Positions 1-6,537 of a DNA stretch of 35,458 nucleotides are shown one piece after another. The translations under genes and the position numbers were made by a program. The stretch comes from JAKFYM01 sp964416595 (GTDB taxonomy: Bacteria > Bdellovibrionota > UBA1018 > CAIPTA01): assembly GCA_964416595.1 (NCBI GenBank), contig CAYQES010000029.1, forward strand, positions 1-35,458. Direction: 5' to 3'. The number at the start of each line of letters is the position of its first letter. Within the stretch, counting starts at the first letter, position 1. The notes under the pieces are model-generated. The model saw only the letters and a list, made by a program, of their open reading frames with translations. It had not been told where the DNA came from and searched no databases.

Positions 1-210
1 TGTAGGTAGATCGTAAACTTTTGCTTTGTCCATGGGGCCTCCCTTTACATGTCTCCATAGTGGGTCTCACCCAGGGTTTTGGCTATGGGGCAAATGCCCA
101 ATGACTAGTAAAAACAATGGCTTAAGGCTTATGCCCAATGGCCAAATCGAGCCTTCGGAAGCATCTTTGGTGAAAGGGCAACGGTGCCCCAATCAACCAA
201 GGAGTGTTCT
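1..210. other. Window edge, no supported gene
   Basis: I see no convincing coding frame here. A ten-base word, atgcccaatg, occurs twice (93-102 and 131-140). The segment ends in the ribosome binding site of the next gene (AAGGAGTG just before 211). It may contain the promoter of that gene, but I cannot place one with confidence. Confidence 0.4.
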
Positions 211-471
211 ATGAGAATCGTAACAATACTGACCGCCCTGCCAATTTTGCTGAGTACCCCTGCGTTCGCCAAAAAGAGCTGCACAGAAGAGCCCAAATCC
301 AAGTGGATGAGCGAGGAGGCCTTCAAGAAGAAGGTCACGGATGAGGGCTACAAGATCAGAAAGTTCAAGCAACCGGGCACTTGCTATGAAATCTACGGCA
401 CCGACAAAGAAGGCAACGATGTCGAGATCTATTTCAACCCCGTGGACGGCAGCATCGCGAAGAAAAAGTGA
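211..471 (+). CDS. Small secreted PepSY-like protein
   Basis: This encodes an 86-residue protein with a Sec signal peptide (residues 1-20, ending PAFA before KKSC). The mature part is one short domain: a helix (WMSEEAFKKKVTDEGY), then strands with a CYEIYGTDKEGNDVEIYF-type pattern and a DPxxG-like end (NPVDGSIAKK). This is the layout of single PepSY domains that sense or inhibit in the periplasm, where the usual pattern is 'G-Y-x-V-x-K-x-K ... CYEVYATDKDGK.VE.Y.DP.TG'. Two cysteines remain in the mature chain. The ATG at 211 was chosen because AAGGAGTG precedes it and it starts the signal peptide; an upstream in-frame start at 184 would bury the signal. The partner is unknown. Confidence 0.75.
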   Translation: MRIVTILTALPILLSTPAFAKKSCTEEPKSKWMSEEAFKKKVTDEGYKIRKFKQPGTCYEIYGTDKEGNDVEIYFNPVDGSIAKKK

Positions 472-477
472 AATCAT

Positions 478-501
478 CGGCGGGGGCTCTGTCCCCCGCC
501 G
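478..501. terminator. GC-rich hairpin between two small genes
   Basis: A nine-base-pair perfect stem, CGGCGGGGG / CCCCCGCCG, encloses a six-base loop and follows the preceding stop codon by six bases. There is no run of T after it, and the next ribosome binding site starts ten bases later. It may be a weak terminator, an attenuator or a 3' stabilising hairpin. Confidence 0.45.
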
Positions 502-522
502 TTCTCCTGAGGAGGGAGCAAT

Positions 523-750
523 ATGTTGATAGCGATTTTTCTTGGTGTGTTTGGAATCTGGATGGCTTTTCTGACTGCGATTCGGATTTCACTTGATGGT
601 GGTTGGAACCGCAGAAAAAAGGGCGAAAGACCTCGTGTTCAAGTGATGCCGACGATAGAGCAGGCCAGTCTGAAACTGTCTTCCGGCGCGAACCCTTCTG
701 TTAAGCAGGCATTCAGCGATCTTTGGAAGGAGATCCTGAAAGGTGCGTAG
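523..750 (+). CDS. Small single-span membrane protein, unknown
   Basis: This encodes a 75-residue protein with one predicted membrane helix at the N-terminus (about residues 2-22), followed by a basic patch (WNRRKKGERPR) and a short hydrophilic tail. By the positive-inside rule the tail would be cytoplasmic. A strong ribosome binding site (GGAGGGAGCAAT) precedes the ATG. It follows the PepSY-like gene in the same direction after a GC-rich hairpin, so the two could be co-transcribed. I do not recognise the family. Confidence 0.55.
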   Translation: MLIAIFLGVFGIWMAFLTAIRISLDGGWNRRKKGERPRVQVMPTIEQASLKLSSGANPSVKQAFSDLWKEILKGA

Positions 751-934
751 CTGAAGGTTTTTCTCGAAGCAATAGAGCCTGGCCCCATTTGGAGGACTGC
801 GAGTCTTTCAGCAGTTGAATCTGCGCTACCCGAATTGCGTGATTCATGCGGGGGAGCTGGCCGATGGCGGCTGCCATCAAGACGATGACGAGTGCCGCTT
901 CAATGAGTTTATTGATTCCCATTTTGACCTCCAT
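713..934 (-). CDS. Small membrane protein paired with recombinase, copy 1
   Basis: This encodes a 73-residue protein with a hydrophobic helix (IEAALVIVLMAAAIGQLP, about residues 11-28) and a basic, amphipathic second half. A homologue lies at 2995-3231. Over the first 56 residues the two are about 80 percent identical, and the tails after that are unrelated. Its start overlaps the end of the recombinase-domain gene by 26 bases, and the same 26-base overlap exists in the second copy, so the pair behaves as one translationally coupled unit. Function is unknown; conservation only in the first part suggests the real family ends near residue 56. Confidence 0.55.
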   Translation of the reverse strand: MEVKMGINKLIEAALVIVLMAAAIGQLPRMNHAIRVAQIQLLKDSQSSKWGQALLLREKPSATHLSGSPSKDR

Positions 935-1419
935 GGGGTTTGGTTTCGCGCTTAATGACTGAGCGGACGGAGCTGTGGAACCATCGCTTGCCCATGCGGG
1001 TAGGGATGTTCTGTTGATTCAAAACGTCGGCGATGAACCTGGCATTTTTGCCGTTCCGCCAGAGCCGTAAGATTTTTTGGACCACGCGGTATTCTTTGGG
1101 GTCTACGACGAGTTTGCCGTCAAGCCAGTCGTAGCCATATGGGAGGACCGGAGACCGCAGTTGCTTGGACCGCGATGCTTTCTTCTTCGGACATTTGACC
1201 GCCCGCCTAAGTGTGTAGCCACGGGATGTGAGCGCCTCGCGGATGGAAGTTTTGGCGAAACCCGTTTTCGCTTCTATCTCGCGTAACGAGCACCCAGAGC
1301 GGTAAAGCGGCTCGCACACTTCAAAAATGCGTCCTTTCGATTTTGGGAAAAATCGAATAATGTCATGTGGGTAAGAAGAGTTCGGGGCTTGTGCGTCTGT
1401 CCTTGCGCCGAGGCCACCA
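772..1419 (-). repeat. Duplicated recombinase/small-protein module, copy 1
   Basis: From about 781 to 1419 this stretch aligns without net indel to 3078-3716, with an offset of exactly 2297 bases. The last 37 bases (1383-1419) are identical to 3680-3716, while the rest is diverged, partly at third codon positions. Both copies have the same orientation and enclose the manganese exporter and a decayed permease. Confidence 0.8.
909..1319 (-). CDS. Recombinase-domain DNA-binding protein, copy 1
   Basis: This encodes 136 residues from a GTG start. The first 45 residues hold a helix-turn-helix of resolvase type (GCSLREIEAKTGFAKTSI). Residues about 58-130 match the 'Recombinase' domain that follows the catalytic domain in large serine recombinases: PYGYDWLDGKLVVDPKEY, then ILRLWRNGKNARFIADVLN and IPTRMGKRWFHSSVRSVI. 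The catalytic resolvase domain with its serine is absent, so it cannot act alone as a recombinase; DNA binding is more likely. The same frame stays open upstream to 1424 and is conserved in copy 2 with mainly synonymous changes, but has no ATG, GTG or TTG before 1319, so the natural start is uncertain. It overlaps the small membrane protein gene. Confidence 0.65.
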   Translation of the reverse strand: MCEPLYRSGCSLREIEAKTGFAKTSIREALTSRGYTLRRAVKCPKKKASRSKQLRSPVLPYGYDWLDGKLVVDPKEYRVVQKILRLWRNGKNARFIADVLNQQNIPTRMGKRWFHSSVRSVIKRETKPHGGQNGNQ

Positions 1420-1451
1420 GTTTTCTAAACGCATTTACGTCCGCAACTTGT

Positions 1452-1482
1452 CCGCCAGCTTCAAAAGAAATGGAGCTGGCGG
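1452..1482. repeat. Inverted repeat beside copy-1 module
   Basis: The nine-base arms CCGCCAGCT (1452-1460) and AGCTGGCGG (1474-1482) can form a hairpin with a 13-base loop. Right after it, gcttgtgcgtctgt (1491-1504) repeats a word from the end of the duplicated module (1387-1400). It could be a remnant of another module end. Confidence 0.45.
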
Positions 1483-1627
1483 CGATGATTGCTTGTGCGT
1501 CTGTTGTTGCTGCGCCTGTTGAGGCGGCGGGAGTCGAACAAGGGCTGATGGTCGATCCGGTGTGCAAGCGCCCATGCTCAACTGAATGCTCAATTGACGG
1601 GACGAGCGATTGGGCGTTAAAATTAAA

Positions 1628-1796
1628 ACGTTAGGGAGTAGTCGCTCAGATTTTTCTGAGAGTTGTGTCGACATACTGGGTTAAACCCCGGCACATCTAC
1701 AAGTTCCAACTTGCTGACGAGACTGACACTGGTGTTAACAAACGCCGTGTCGCTCGTTTCCCCTGAAATGACCTCACGGCCAACAAAACGTGAGGT
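1628..1796 (+). promoter_or_regulatory. yybP-ykoY type Mn2+ riboswitch with RBS-hiding helix
   Basis: The leader carries the hallmark pieces of the manganese-sensing yybP-ykoY element in order: AGGGAGTAG (from 1633), GTCGACATACTGGG (about 1668-1681), GACGAGAC, and a closing TTTCCCCTGAA at 1758-1768 that can pair with TTAGGGA at the 5' end. Downstream, ACCTCACG (1771-1778) pairs perfectly with CGTGAGGT (1789-1796), which contains the Shine-Dalgarno GTGAGG of the exporter gene. An alternative pairing, GCCGTG (1744-1749) with CACGGC (1775-1780), would break that helix and free the ribosome site. Known riboswitches of this class turn on Mn exporters when Mn2+ is high, which fits the gene that follows. 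Helix boundaries are by eye. Confidence 0.85.
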
Positions 1797-1800
1797 TTCC

Positions 1801-2355
1801 ATGGAAGCTATTTTCAACTCGTTCCTTTTAGTCGCCGCGACGGAGATGGGTGATAAAACTCAGCTTCTCGCTTTTGTCCTTGCGACAAGATTCAAGAAGC
1901 CGTGGACAATTTTTTTTGGAATTTTTGTCGCGACGGTTCTCAATCATCTGCTCGCGGCGTCCGTAGGAAACTTTGTCGCTCACGCGATTCATCCAACCTT
2001 TATGAAGTGGGGTTTGGGGCTTACCTTCATCGGCTTCGCGGGATGGATACTGATTCCCGATAAAGATGAAGGCGAGGGGAAATCAAGCCAATACGGCGCT
2101 TTTGTTACGACCGTCATCACATTTTTTCTGGCAGAGATGGGCGATAAGACTCAATTATCGACAGTAGCTTTGGCAGCGAAATATCAAGACATAGCGCTTG
2201 TCACTCTGGGAACTACAATAGGGATGATGTTTTCTGATGGAATAGCCGTGTTCTTTGGAGAACAAATTGCTGAGCGCGTATCAATGAAGTGGGTTCGATA
2301 CTTCTCAGCTTCACTGTTCGTGATATTTGGAATTGGAATCATCGTCGGCTACTGA
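1801..2355 (+). CDS. GDT1/TMEM165 (UPF0016) family manganese exporter
   Basis: This encodes a 184-residue membrane protein with six predicted helices in two inverted halves. Each half begins with the family signature E-x-G-D-K-[TS]: EMGDKT at residues 15-20 and again at 112-117. The halves are split by an acidic loop (DKDEGEG, about 87-93). Bacterial members export Mn2+ from the cytosol, and the two EMGDKT motifs form the ion site. The ATG at 1801 is preferred over an upstream in-frame start at 1663 because it starts the first EMGDKT half correctly, follows the GTGAGG ribosome site, and leaves the Mn riboswitch as leader. Confidence 0.88.
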   Translation: MEAIFNSFLLVAATEMGDKTQLLAFVLATRFKKPWTIFFGIFVATVLNHLLAASVGNFVAHAIHPTFMKWGLGLTFIGFAGWILIPDKDEGEGKSSQYGAFVTTVITFFLAEMGDKTQLSTVALAAKYQDIALVTLGTTIGMMFSDGIAVFFGEQIAERVSMKWVRYFSASLFVIFGIGIIVGY

Positions 2356-2499
2356 TGATATAGTTTCTTTTTTTATATAGATAAAATTCCCGTTCGGCTT
2401 GAGGGATTGTAGTGTTCATTTTCCTAGAAGCCGGCCGGATCGTATTGAAACTGCGAAAATGCTAATCAGTTGAAGCATCAGAAATAGAACGATCCAACC

Positions 2500-2995
2500 A
2501 CAGATCGCAGACCAATCCATCAGATGAAGGGCTCGCCTGGACTTGCGGGAATTTTGGGCGGAATCGCACTTTTCTCAACGGCAAACACTGCTCTGATCGC
2601 ACTCGTAACGACGAGCCGAATTGTTTATGGAATTTCCAAGGATCGATCTTTACCTTCGATCCTATCCAGGACTCATTCGGTCCGCCAAACACCCTGGGTT
2701 GCCGCGTTTCTGGCGTTCGTCGTATCGCTGGGTCTACTGCCGTTGGGAAAAGTGGAAACGGTGGCAAAGGTTTCTGCGTTCGCCACGATGATTGCGTTTA
2801 TTGCAGTCAATGGGGCGCTTGTCGCCTTAGAATCAGCGCGCCTGAAAAAATGCGGCCGTTCATAGTGCCGGGAATATTGGCCCTTGGCCAATATTCCCGG
2901 CACTCGGGATCGTTGCCTGCGTGATTTTTCTCTTTCAGTTCGATTCGCAAATATACCTTTTGGGTTTCATGGCGATCGCGGTTTCCTCCGGGGTC
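2500..2995 (+). pseudogene. Decayed APC-family amino acid permease fragment
   Basis: The frame 2524-2865 encodes a middle part of an amino acid-polyamine-organocation permease (SRIVYGISKDRSLP, then TPWVAAF, typical of helices 6-8 and the loop between). It then breaks near the A6 tract in ctgaaaaaatgcgg. In another frame, from about 2866 onward, the C-terminal part continues: NIGPWPIFPALGIVACVIF, followed by a final helix ending FLFGKR and a stop at about 3016. At least two frameshifts and the missing N-terminal half mark this as a remnant. It lies between the two recombinase modules, which may have brought or disrupted it. Confidence 0.75.
2864..2904. repeat. Perfect 19-bp hairpin inside permease remnant
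   Basis: The arms 2864-2882 and 2886-2904 are exact reverse complements around a CTT loop; the core reads GTGCCGGGAATATTGGCC. It sits at the junction where the permease reading frame changes. In one frame it still reads as plausible permease sequence (AGNIGPWPIFPALG), so part of it is probably old coding sequence. Confidence 0.7.
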
Positions 2996-3231
2996 TATTT
3001 TCTTTTTGGGAAGCGATGAGACTTTGCTGATCCCAGTTCGCGAGTATCATTGATTTCTATGGGCAGCAGCATGGCCCGGCCCCACTTGGACGACCGCGAG
3101 TCTTTTAAGAGCTGAATTTGCGCGAATCGGACGGCCTGGTTCAAGCGCGGAAGCTGACCGATCGCGGCCGCCATTAAGACGATGATTAGTGCTGCTTCGA
3201 CGAGTTTATTGATTCCCATTTGGGCCTCCAT
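2995..3231 (-). CDS. Small membrane protein paired with recombinase, copy 2
   Basis: This encodes a 78-residue protein, homologous to the product of 713-934 over its first 56 residues (MGINKL-EAAL-IVLMAAAIGQLPR core with one hydrophobic helix) and then diverging completely. The start overlaps the recombinase frame by 26 bases, exactly as in copy 1. The 3' end runs over the tail of the decayed permease on the other strand, so its C-terminus is probably accidental. Function is unknown. Confidence 0.5.
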   Translation of the reverse strand: MEAQMGINKLVEAALIIVLMAAAIGQLPRLNQAVRFAQIQLLKDSRSSKWGRAMLLPIEINDTRELGSAKSHRFPKRK

Positions 3232-3716
3232 TGGTTTTGGTTTCGCGTTTGATGACTGAGTTGATGGAGCTGTGGAACCATCGCTTGCCCATGCGGGTAG
3301 GGATGTTCTGTTGATTTAAAACGTCGGCGATGAGTCTGGCGTTTTTGCCGTCCCGCCAGAGCCGCAGGATTTTTTGGACCACGCGGTACTCTTTCGGGTC
3401 CACGACGAGTTTTCCGTCAAGCCAGTCGTAGCCGTAGGGGAGGACCGGAGACCGCATCTGCTTGGACCGCGATGCTTGCTTCTTCGGACATTTGAGCGCC
3501 CGCCTAAGTGTGTAGCCACGGGAAGTGAGCGCCTCGCGGACGGATGTTTTAGCGAAACCCGTTTTCGCTTCTATCTCGCGTAGCGAGCATCCGGCGCGGT
3601 AAAGCGGCTCGCAAACCTCGAAAATGCGGTCTTTTGTTTTAGGGGAAAAGCGAATAATATCGTGTGGGTAAAGTGAACTCGGGGCTTGTGCGTCTGTCCT
3701 TGCGCCGAGGCCACCA
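3069..3716 (-). repeat. Duplicated recombinase/small-protein module, copy 2
   Basis: This is the second copy of the module at 772-1419, aligned without net indel from 3078 to 3716. The 37 bases 3680-3716 are identical to 1383-1419. Homology stops abruptly on both sides: near residue 56 of the small protein, and at the CCACCA end. Confidence 0.8.
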
Positions 3717-3718
3717 AT
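3206..3718 (-). pseudogene. Recombinase-domain protein, copy 2, no normal start
   Basis: The frame is open for 170 codons after a TGA at 3719-3721. It encodes a tail starting GGLGARTDAQAP, a YPHDIIRF block, the resolvase-type helix-turn-helix and the Recombinase domain. About 91 percent of the last 82 residues match copy 1. There is no ATG, GTG or TTG before the ATG at 3457, which would leave only 83 residues without the helix-turn-helix. The GTG used as start in copy 1 is GTT here. Most differences from copy 1 in the upstream part are synonymous, so it was under coding selection until recently. I call it a 5'-truncated gene, though an unusual start cannot be excluded. Confidence 0.6.
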
Positions 3719-3724
3719 TCAATT

Positions 3725-3770
3725 CGGAATACAGTAAACGGTTATACTGCTTACTGTATTCCGTACAGTA
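3725..3770. promoter_or_regulatory. Nested palindromes with TACTGTA/TACAGTA boxes
   Basis: CGGAATACAGTAA (3725-3737) and TTACTGTATTCCG (3751-3763) form a 13-base perfect inverted repeat. Overlapping it, TACTGTA (3752-3758) and TACAGTA (3764-3770) form a second dyad with a five-base spacer. Such stacked dyads look like a repressor operator upstream of the next gene, or like the end of a mobile element next to the module boundary. Confidence 0.5.
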
Positions 3771-3796
3771 TTTAGTATGTTGTAAGTTCTGTTTAG

Positions 3797-3839
3797 GGTT
3801 CGATAAGCTTAGGACGGCCTAGCGTGTTTTTATCGAACC
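3797..3839. promoter_or_regulatory. Ten-bp inverted repeat before GrpB-fusion gene
   Basis: GGTTCGATAA (3797-3806) and TTATCGAACC (3830-3839) can pair across a 23-base loop. It lies over a possible GTG start at 3824, which makes a downstream start for the gene more likely and suggests a leader hairpin or operator. Confidence 0.4.
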
Positions 3840-3856
3840 TTTTAGCTTTTGGGGCG

Positions 3857-4924
3857 ATGATGAAAAGCCAGTTGGCGAAGCTGAATATAGGCATGTCGAG
3901 AAGCGAAGTTTGCCTTAAGCCTCATGACAAAAATTGGGCAAAAGCGTTCCAGTTTGTATCTGACGAATTGAAGAAGGTTCTTACAGGTATCGCTTTTCAT
4001 CACGTTGGCAGTACAGCAATTTCTGGAATCAGCGCGAAACCCATTTTAGACATTCTGGGTATTTCTTCTTCACTGGCAAATTTCGATAGCCAAAAAAGCC
4101 AGCTGGAGACTCTAGGGTTCGTCTGCAAAGGTGAGTATGGAATCCCGGGACGTAGATACAATGTCTTGTACGACCAATCGGAAAACATCGGTTTGGTACA
4201 CTTGCATATATTTGAAGAGTCTAATGACGAAGTGGAGAAGCATCTGGTTTTTCGTGATTTTGTTCGTGCCGATATGGAATCGGCGGCTCGTTATCAAGAA
4301 CTAAAGTTATCTTTAGCGAAGAGTCACCTTTCACAGAGGGAAAAGTATACGGAAGGAAAATCGCAGCTGATTTCTGCGATACTCCAAAAAGCAAAAGTCT
4401 GGCGGGCGACCATTTTCCAGAAGTTAGTTTCGGAGATTTTGGATCAAGGTATTGAGATTAAAGTCGTAACACAGCATGAATTTAAGAATGGTGAAAAAGG
4501 GTCTTTCGACTTACCTCGCACAGGCGTGGCACCATCTATAAGAATCTTGCGTGGCGGGGCTGGCGGCTATTGGGTAAGTCGTAAAAAGGAGGACCTAGGC
4601 GGCCAAGATCGGCTTATTAGGGATTCGGTGCTGCCTTCTGTTGACATGGCGACTCTCGCACATGAATTTGGCCATTTTGAGTCTTATAAAAAAGAGCTTC
4701 GATCGCAAGGTTATGAAGATGCACTAAAGATTTTTGAGGCCGGCGAAATTTCTAACATGGAATTGGTGCAAAAAGAGCTGATAATCGCGGAAGAGCAGCG
4801 TGCCTGGGACTTTGGCAGGAATGCTTTGTCCTTGTCTGGCTTTAACGATTGGGATTCGTTTGAAATGGAGAAGGCCAGGGGCATATCTATCTATCGAGAG
4901 AAGTTGGGGTTGCAGCAATTGTAG
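3857..4924 (+). CDS. GrpB (UPF0157) domain fused to HExxH metallopeptidase-like domain
   Basis: This encodes about 355 residues. The first 180 match the GrpB family, a nucleotidyltransferase-fold domain of unclear substrate: the signature HHVGSTAISGISAKPILDI appears near residue 55, and VHLHIFEESNDE further on. The rest is unlike GrpB and contains a zinc-peptidase motif, HEFGHF (H at about 269), followed by a helical segment with EEQRAWDFGR that could give a third ligand. GrpB proteins are normally single-domain, near 170-190 residues, so the fusion is unusual. The start is uncertain: GTG 3824, ATG 3857 and ATG 3893 are all in frame, and none has a strong ribosome site. The gene is followed by a hairpin terminator and a dispersed repeat, and seems an accessory gene. 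Confidence 0.75.
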   Translation: MMKSQLAKLNIGMSRSEVCLKPHDKNWAKAFQFVSDELKKVLTGIAFHHVGSTAISGISAKPILDILGISSSLANFDSQKSQLETLGFVCKGEYGIPGRRYNVLYDQSENIGLVHLHIFEESNDEVEKHLVFRDFVRADMESAARYQELKLSLAKSHLSQREKYTEGKSQLISAILQKAKVWRATIFQKLVSEILDQGIEIKVVTQHEFKNGEKGSFDLPRTGVAPSIRILRGGAGGYWVSRKKEDLGGQDRLIRDSVLPSVDMATLAHEFGHFESYKKELRSQGYEDALKIFEAGEISNMELVQKELIIAEEQRAWDFGRNALSLSGFNDWDSFEMEKARGISIYREKLGLQQL

Positions 4925-4928
4925 AGCT

Positions 4929-4960
4929 TCCTCCACCAATTAATAGTAAGTAGAACCCTC
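4929..4960. repeat. Dispersed intergenic repeat, copy a (short)
   Basis: The segment ttcctccaccaattaatagtaagtagaacc right after the GrpB-fusion stop matches the core of two longer copies at 5815-5863 and 8802-8851 (core caccaattgatagtaagtag). Confidence 0.6.
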
Positions 4961-4994
4961 GGTCATTCGTAAGAATATCGAGGGTTTAGTTTTG
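4954..4994 (+). terminator. Hairpin terminator after GrpB-fusion gene
   Basis: AACCCTCG (4954-4961) pairs with CGAGGGTT (4979-4986) over a 17-base loop, followed by TAGTTTT. It is a plausible intrinsic terminator, though the T-run is short. Confidence 0.55.
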
Positions 4995-5025
4995 AAAATG
5001 GGTTCTAAATCAGATAGATGAAGTC

Positions 5026-5799
5026 ATGGATTTATTAAAATACAATAGTGAAGCCTGGGACCGCGAAGTTGCCAAAGGAAACGAATGGACTCAACCCGTA
5101 AGTCCTGAAAAAATTGCCGAAGCCAGAAAAGGGAATTGGGAGGTTGTCCTCACTCCACTAAAACCAGTTCCTCGTGATTGGTTTCCACCATTGAAAGGAA
5201 AGAAAATTCTTGCCCTTGCTTCAGCGGGTGGTCAGCAGGGACCTATCTTTGCTGCAGCTGGTGCGCAGGTAACGGTTTTTGATAATTCGCCTGCTCAGTT
5301 AGCACAAGATCGTTTAGTCGCGGAACGCGAACAATTAGAAATAGAACTCGCGCAAGGTGATATGAAAGATTTGTCTCGCTATGCCGATGAAACCTTCGAC
5401 ATAATTTTTCATCCTTGCTCTAACTGTTTTGTTCCAGACATAAAGCCAGTTTGGAAAGAAGCTTACCGTGTTTTAAAAAAGGGTGGGATCTTGCTTTCTG
5501 GAATTTGTAATCCTATCGCATTTGCCATAGACCCTGATTTGGAAACTAAGGGGATTGTGCAGATAAAGTATAAAATTCCTTATTCTGATCTCACTAGTCT
5601 TACAGACCAAGAGCGCAAGAGATATACTGACAAAGGAGAGCCGTTGGCATTTGGTCATACTTTAGAAGACCAGATAGGTGGTCAGATTAGCGCGGGATTT
5701 GTCATCACGGGTTTTTTTGAGGATTCTTGGACAGACGCAAATGGTCCTATTCATAAGTATATGAGCTGCTATATCGCGACTCGGGCCTTGAAAAATTAG
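5026..5799 (+). CDS. Class I SAM-dependent methyltransferase
   Basis: This encodes 257 residues. The Rossmann core shows motif I at 61-71 (ILALASAGGQQ), an acidic ribose-binding residue at D86 (VTVFDNSPAQL), then GDMKDL, and the 'DIIFHPCSNCFVPDI ... WKEAYRVLKKGGILLSG' post-motif region typical of small-molecule methyltransferases. An N-terminal extension (WDREVAKGNEWTQPVS) precedes the core, as in a common bacterial family of uncharacterised methyltransferases. The substrate cannot be told from sequence. The gene stands alone between two copies of the dispersed repeat, converging on the nrsF gene, so it may be an acquired single gene. Confidence 0.85.
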   Translation: MDLLKYNSEAWDREVAKGNEWTQPVSPEKIAEARKGNWEVVLTPLKPVPRDWFPPLKGKKILALASAGGQQGPIFAAAGAQVTVFDNSPAQLAQDRLVAEREQLEIELAQGDMKDLSRYADETFDIIFHPCSNCFVPDIKPVWKEAYRVLKKGGILLSGICNPIAFAIDPDLETKGIVQIKYKIPYSDLTSLTDQERKRYTDKGEPLAFGHTLEDQIGGQISAGFVITGFFEDSWTDANGPIHKYMSCYIATRALKN

Positions 5800-5814
5800 T
5801 ATCAGAAGAAGAAT

Positions 5815-5863
5815 GGGGGCAAACTTCGCCTCACCACTTCACCAATTGATAGTGAATTGAACC
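5815..5863. repeat. Dispersed intergenic repeat, copy b
   Basis: The segment gggggcaaacttcgcctc (from 5815) and the following accacttcaccaattgatag match copy c at 8802-8851 nearly base for base over about 40 bases. It lies directly after the methyltransferase stop. TTCAC and GTGAA flank caattgata, so this copy is locally palindromic. Confidence 0.65.
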
Positions 5864-5889
5864 TGCCTATCGGAGTAAGGTAAAGTTGG

Positions 5890-6537
5890 TTATTTTTTCC
5901 AATCTAACGGCAGATAACTTCTAAGTAGAGCGACACCTAAGCAATGCCCTATCGCTCCCAAAAGGAGCAGCGGCGCAAAATGCCAAACGAAAAAGTGCAA
6001 GGCATCTTCATTGGGGCAAATAAATCTAGTCGCGGCACAGGCCAAAGCCGAAGATCCCAGAACTGCTAGCATCCCCGCCATTTTCAATTGCAAGGGTGCA
6101 GCTCTCTTTAACAAAAAACAGAGAAGCAGGGTCGGCGGCAGGCTCAATATGATTATGTTTCGAATGCAGTTTATACCAGCTCCCGGATGGGGATCATGGG
6201 TGGACGTGATCAAATAAAACAAGCAAGCGGCACAAATAACTAGAGCAGAAAGTGTGGCGATATATGGCCAAGATTTTTTTTTATTGGGTATGCCAAGAGC
6301 AAAGGCAGATGCAGCGGAGGCTAAGGACAAGAGAAGTGGGAGAAAAAATTGCATGACGAATCCAGGTTTCGTTAAATTATCTTCGGTGTTGAGCCGAAGG
6401 CCAATCAATATTGCGCCTGCACTCACATAAAGTATTGCCACTCCAAGCCAGCTGGCCAACTGGATCAGAGGGTGCGAAACTAGCTTAACGGGTTCTGCCT
6501 TTGAAGCGAGCTCTTTAATAAGAAATTCAGTTTTCAC
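5890..6537 (-). CDS. nrsF: NrsF-type (DUF1109) membrane anti-sigma factor
   Basis: This encodes 215 residues with six predicted membrane helices and a short cytoplasmic N-terminus (MKTEFLIKELASKAEPVK), the standard form of the DUF1109/NrsF family. Members hold the cognate ECF sigma factor at the membrane and release it under stress such as heavy metals or oxidants (known from Caulobacter SigF-NrsF). Cysteines within the membrane part (INCIRN, LACAATRFICPNED) recall those needed for signal sensing in the family. The gene overlaps the sigma factor gene by 11 bases, so the two are translationally coupled. Confidence 0.85.
   Translation of the reverse strand: MKTEFLIKELASKAEPVKLVSHPLIQLASWLGVAILYVSAGAILIGLRLNTEDNLTKPGFVMQFFLPLLLSLASAASAFALGIPNKKKSWPYIATLSALVICAACLFYLITSTHDPHPGAGINCIRNIIILSLPPTLLLCFLLKRAAPLQLKMAGMLAVLGSSALACAATRFICPNEDALHFFVWHFAPLLLLGAIGHCLGVALLRSYLPLDWKK

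Noticed and set aside
1274..1567. 97-residue minus-strand reading frame over the module end
   Set aside because: It overlaps the conserved recombinase frame, and the copy-2 sequence supports the recombinase frame by synonymous changes.
1560..1640. Integron attC-like ending AACGTTAGGG near 1628
   Set aside because: The second core site and the expected imperfect palindrome are missing, and the bases belong to the 5' part of the Mn riboswitch.
3752..3770. LexA box (TACTGTA-N5-TACAGTA)
   Set aside because: CTG and CAG are nine bases apart, not ten as in the E. coli box, and it does not match the TTAC-N3-GTAA box known for Bdellovibrio. Only a generic dyad is claimed.
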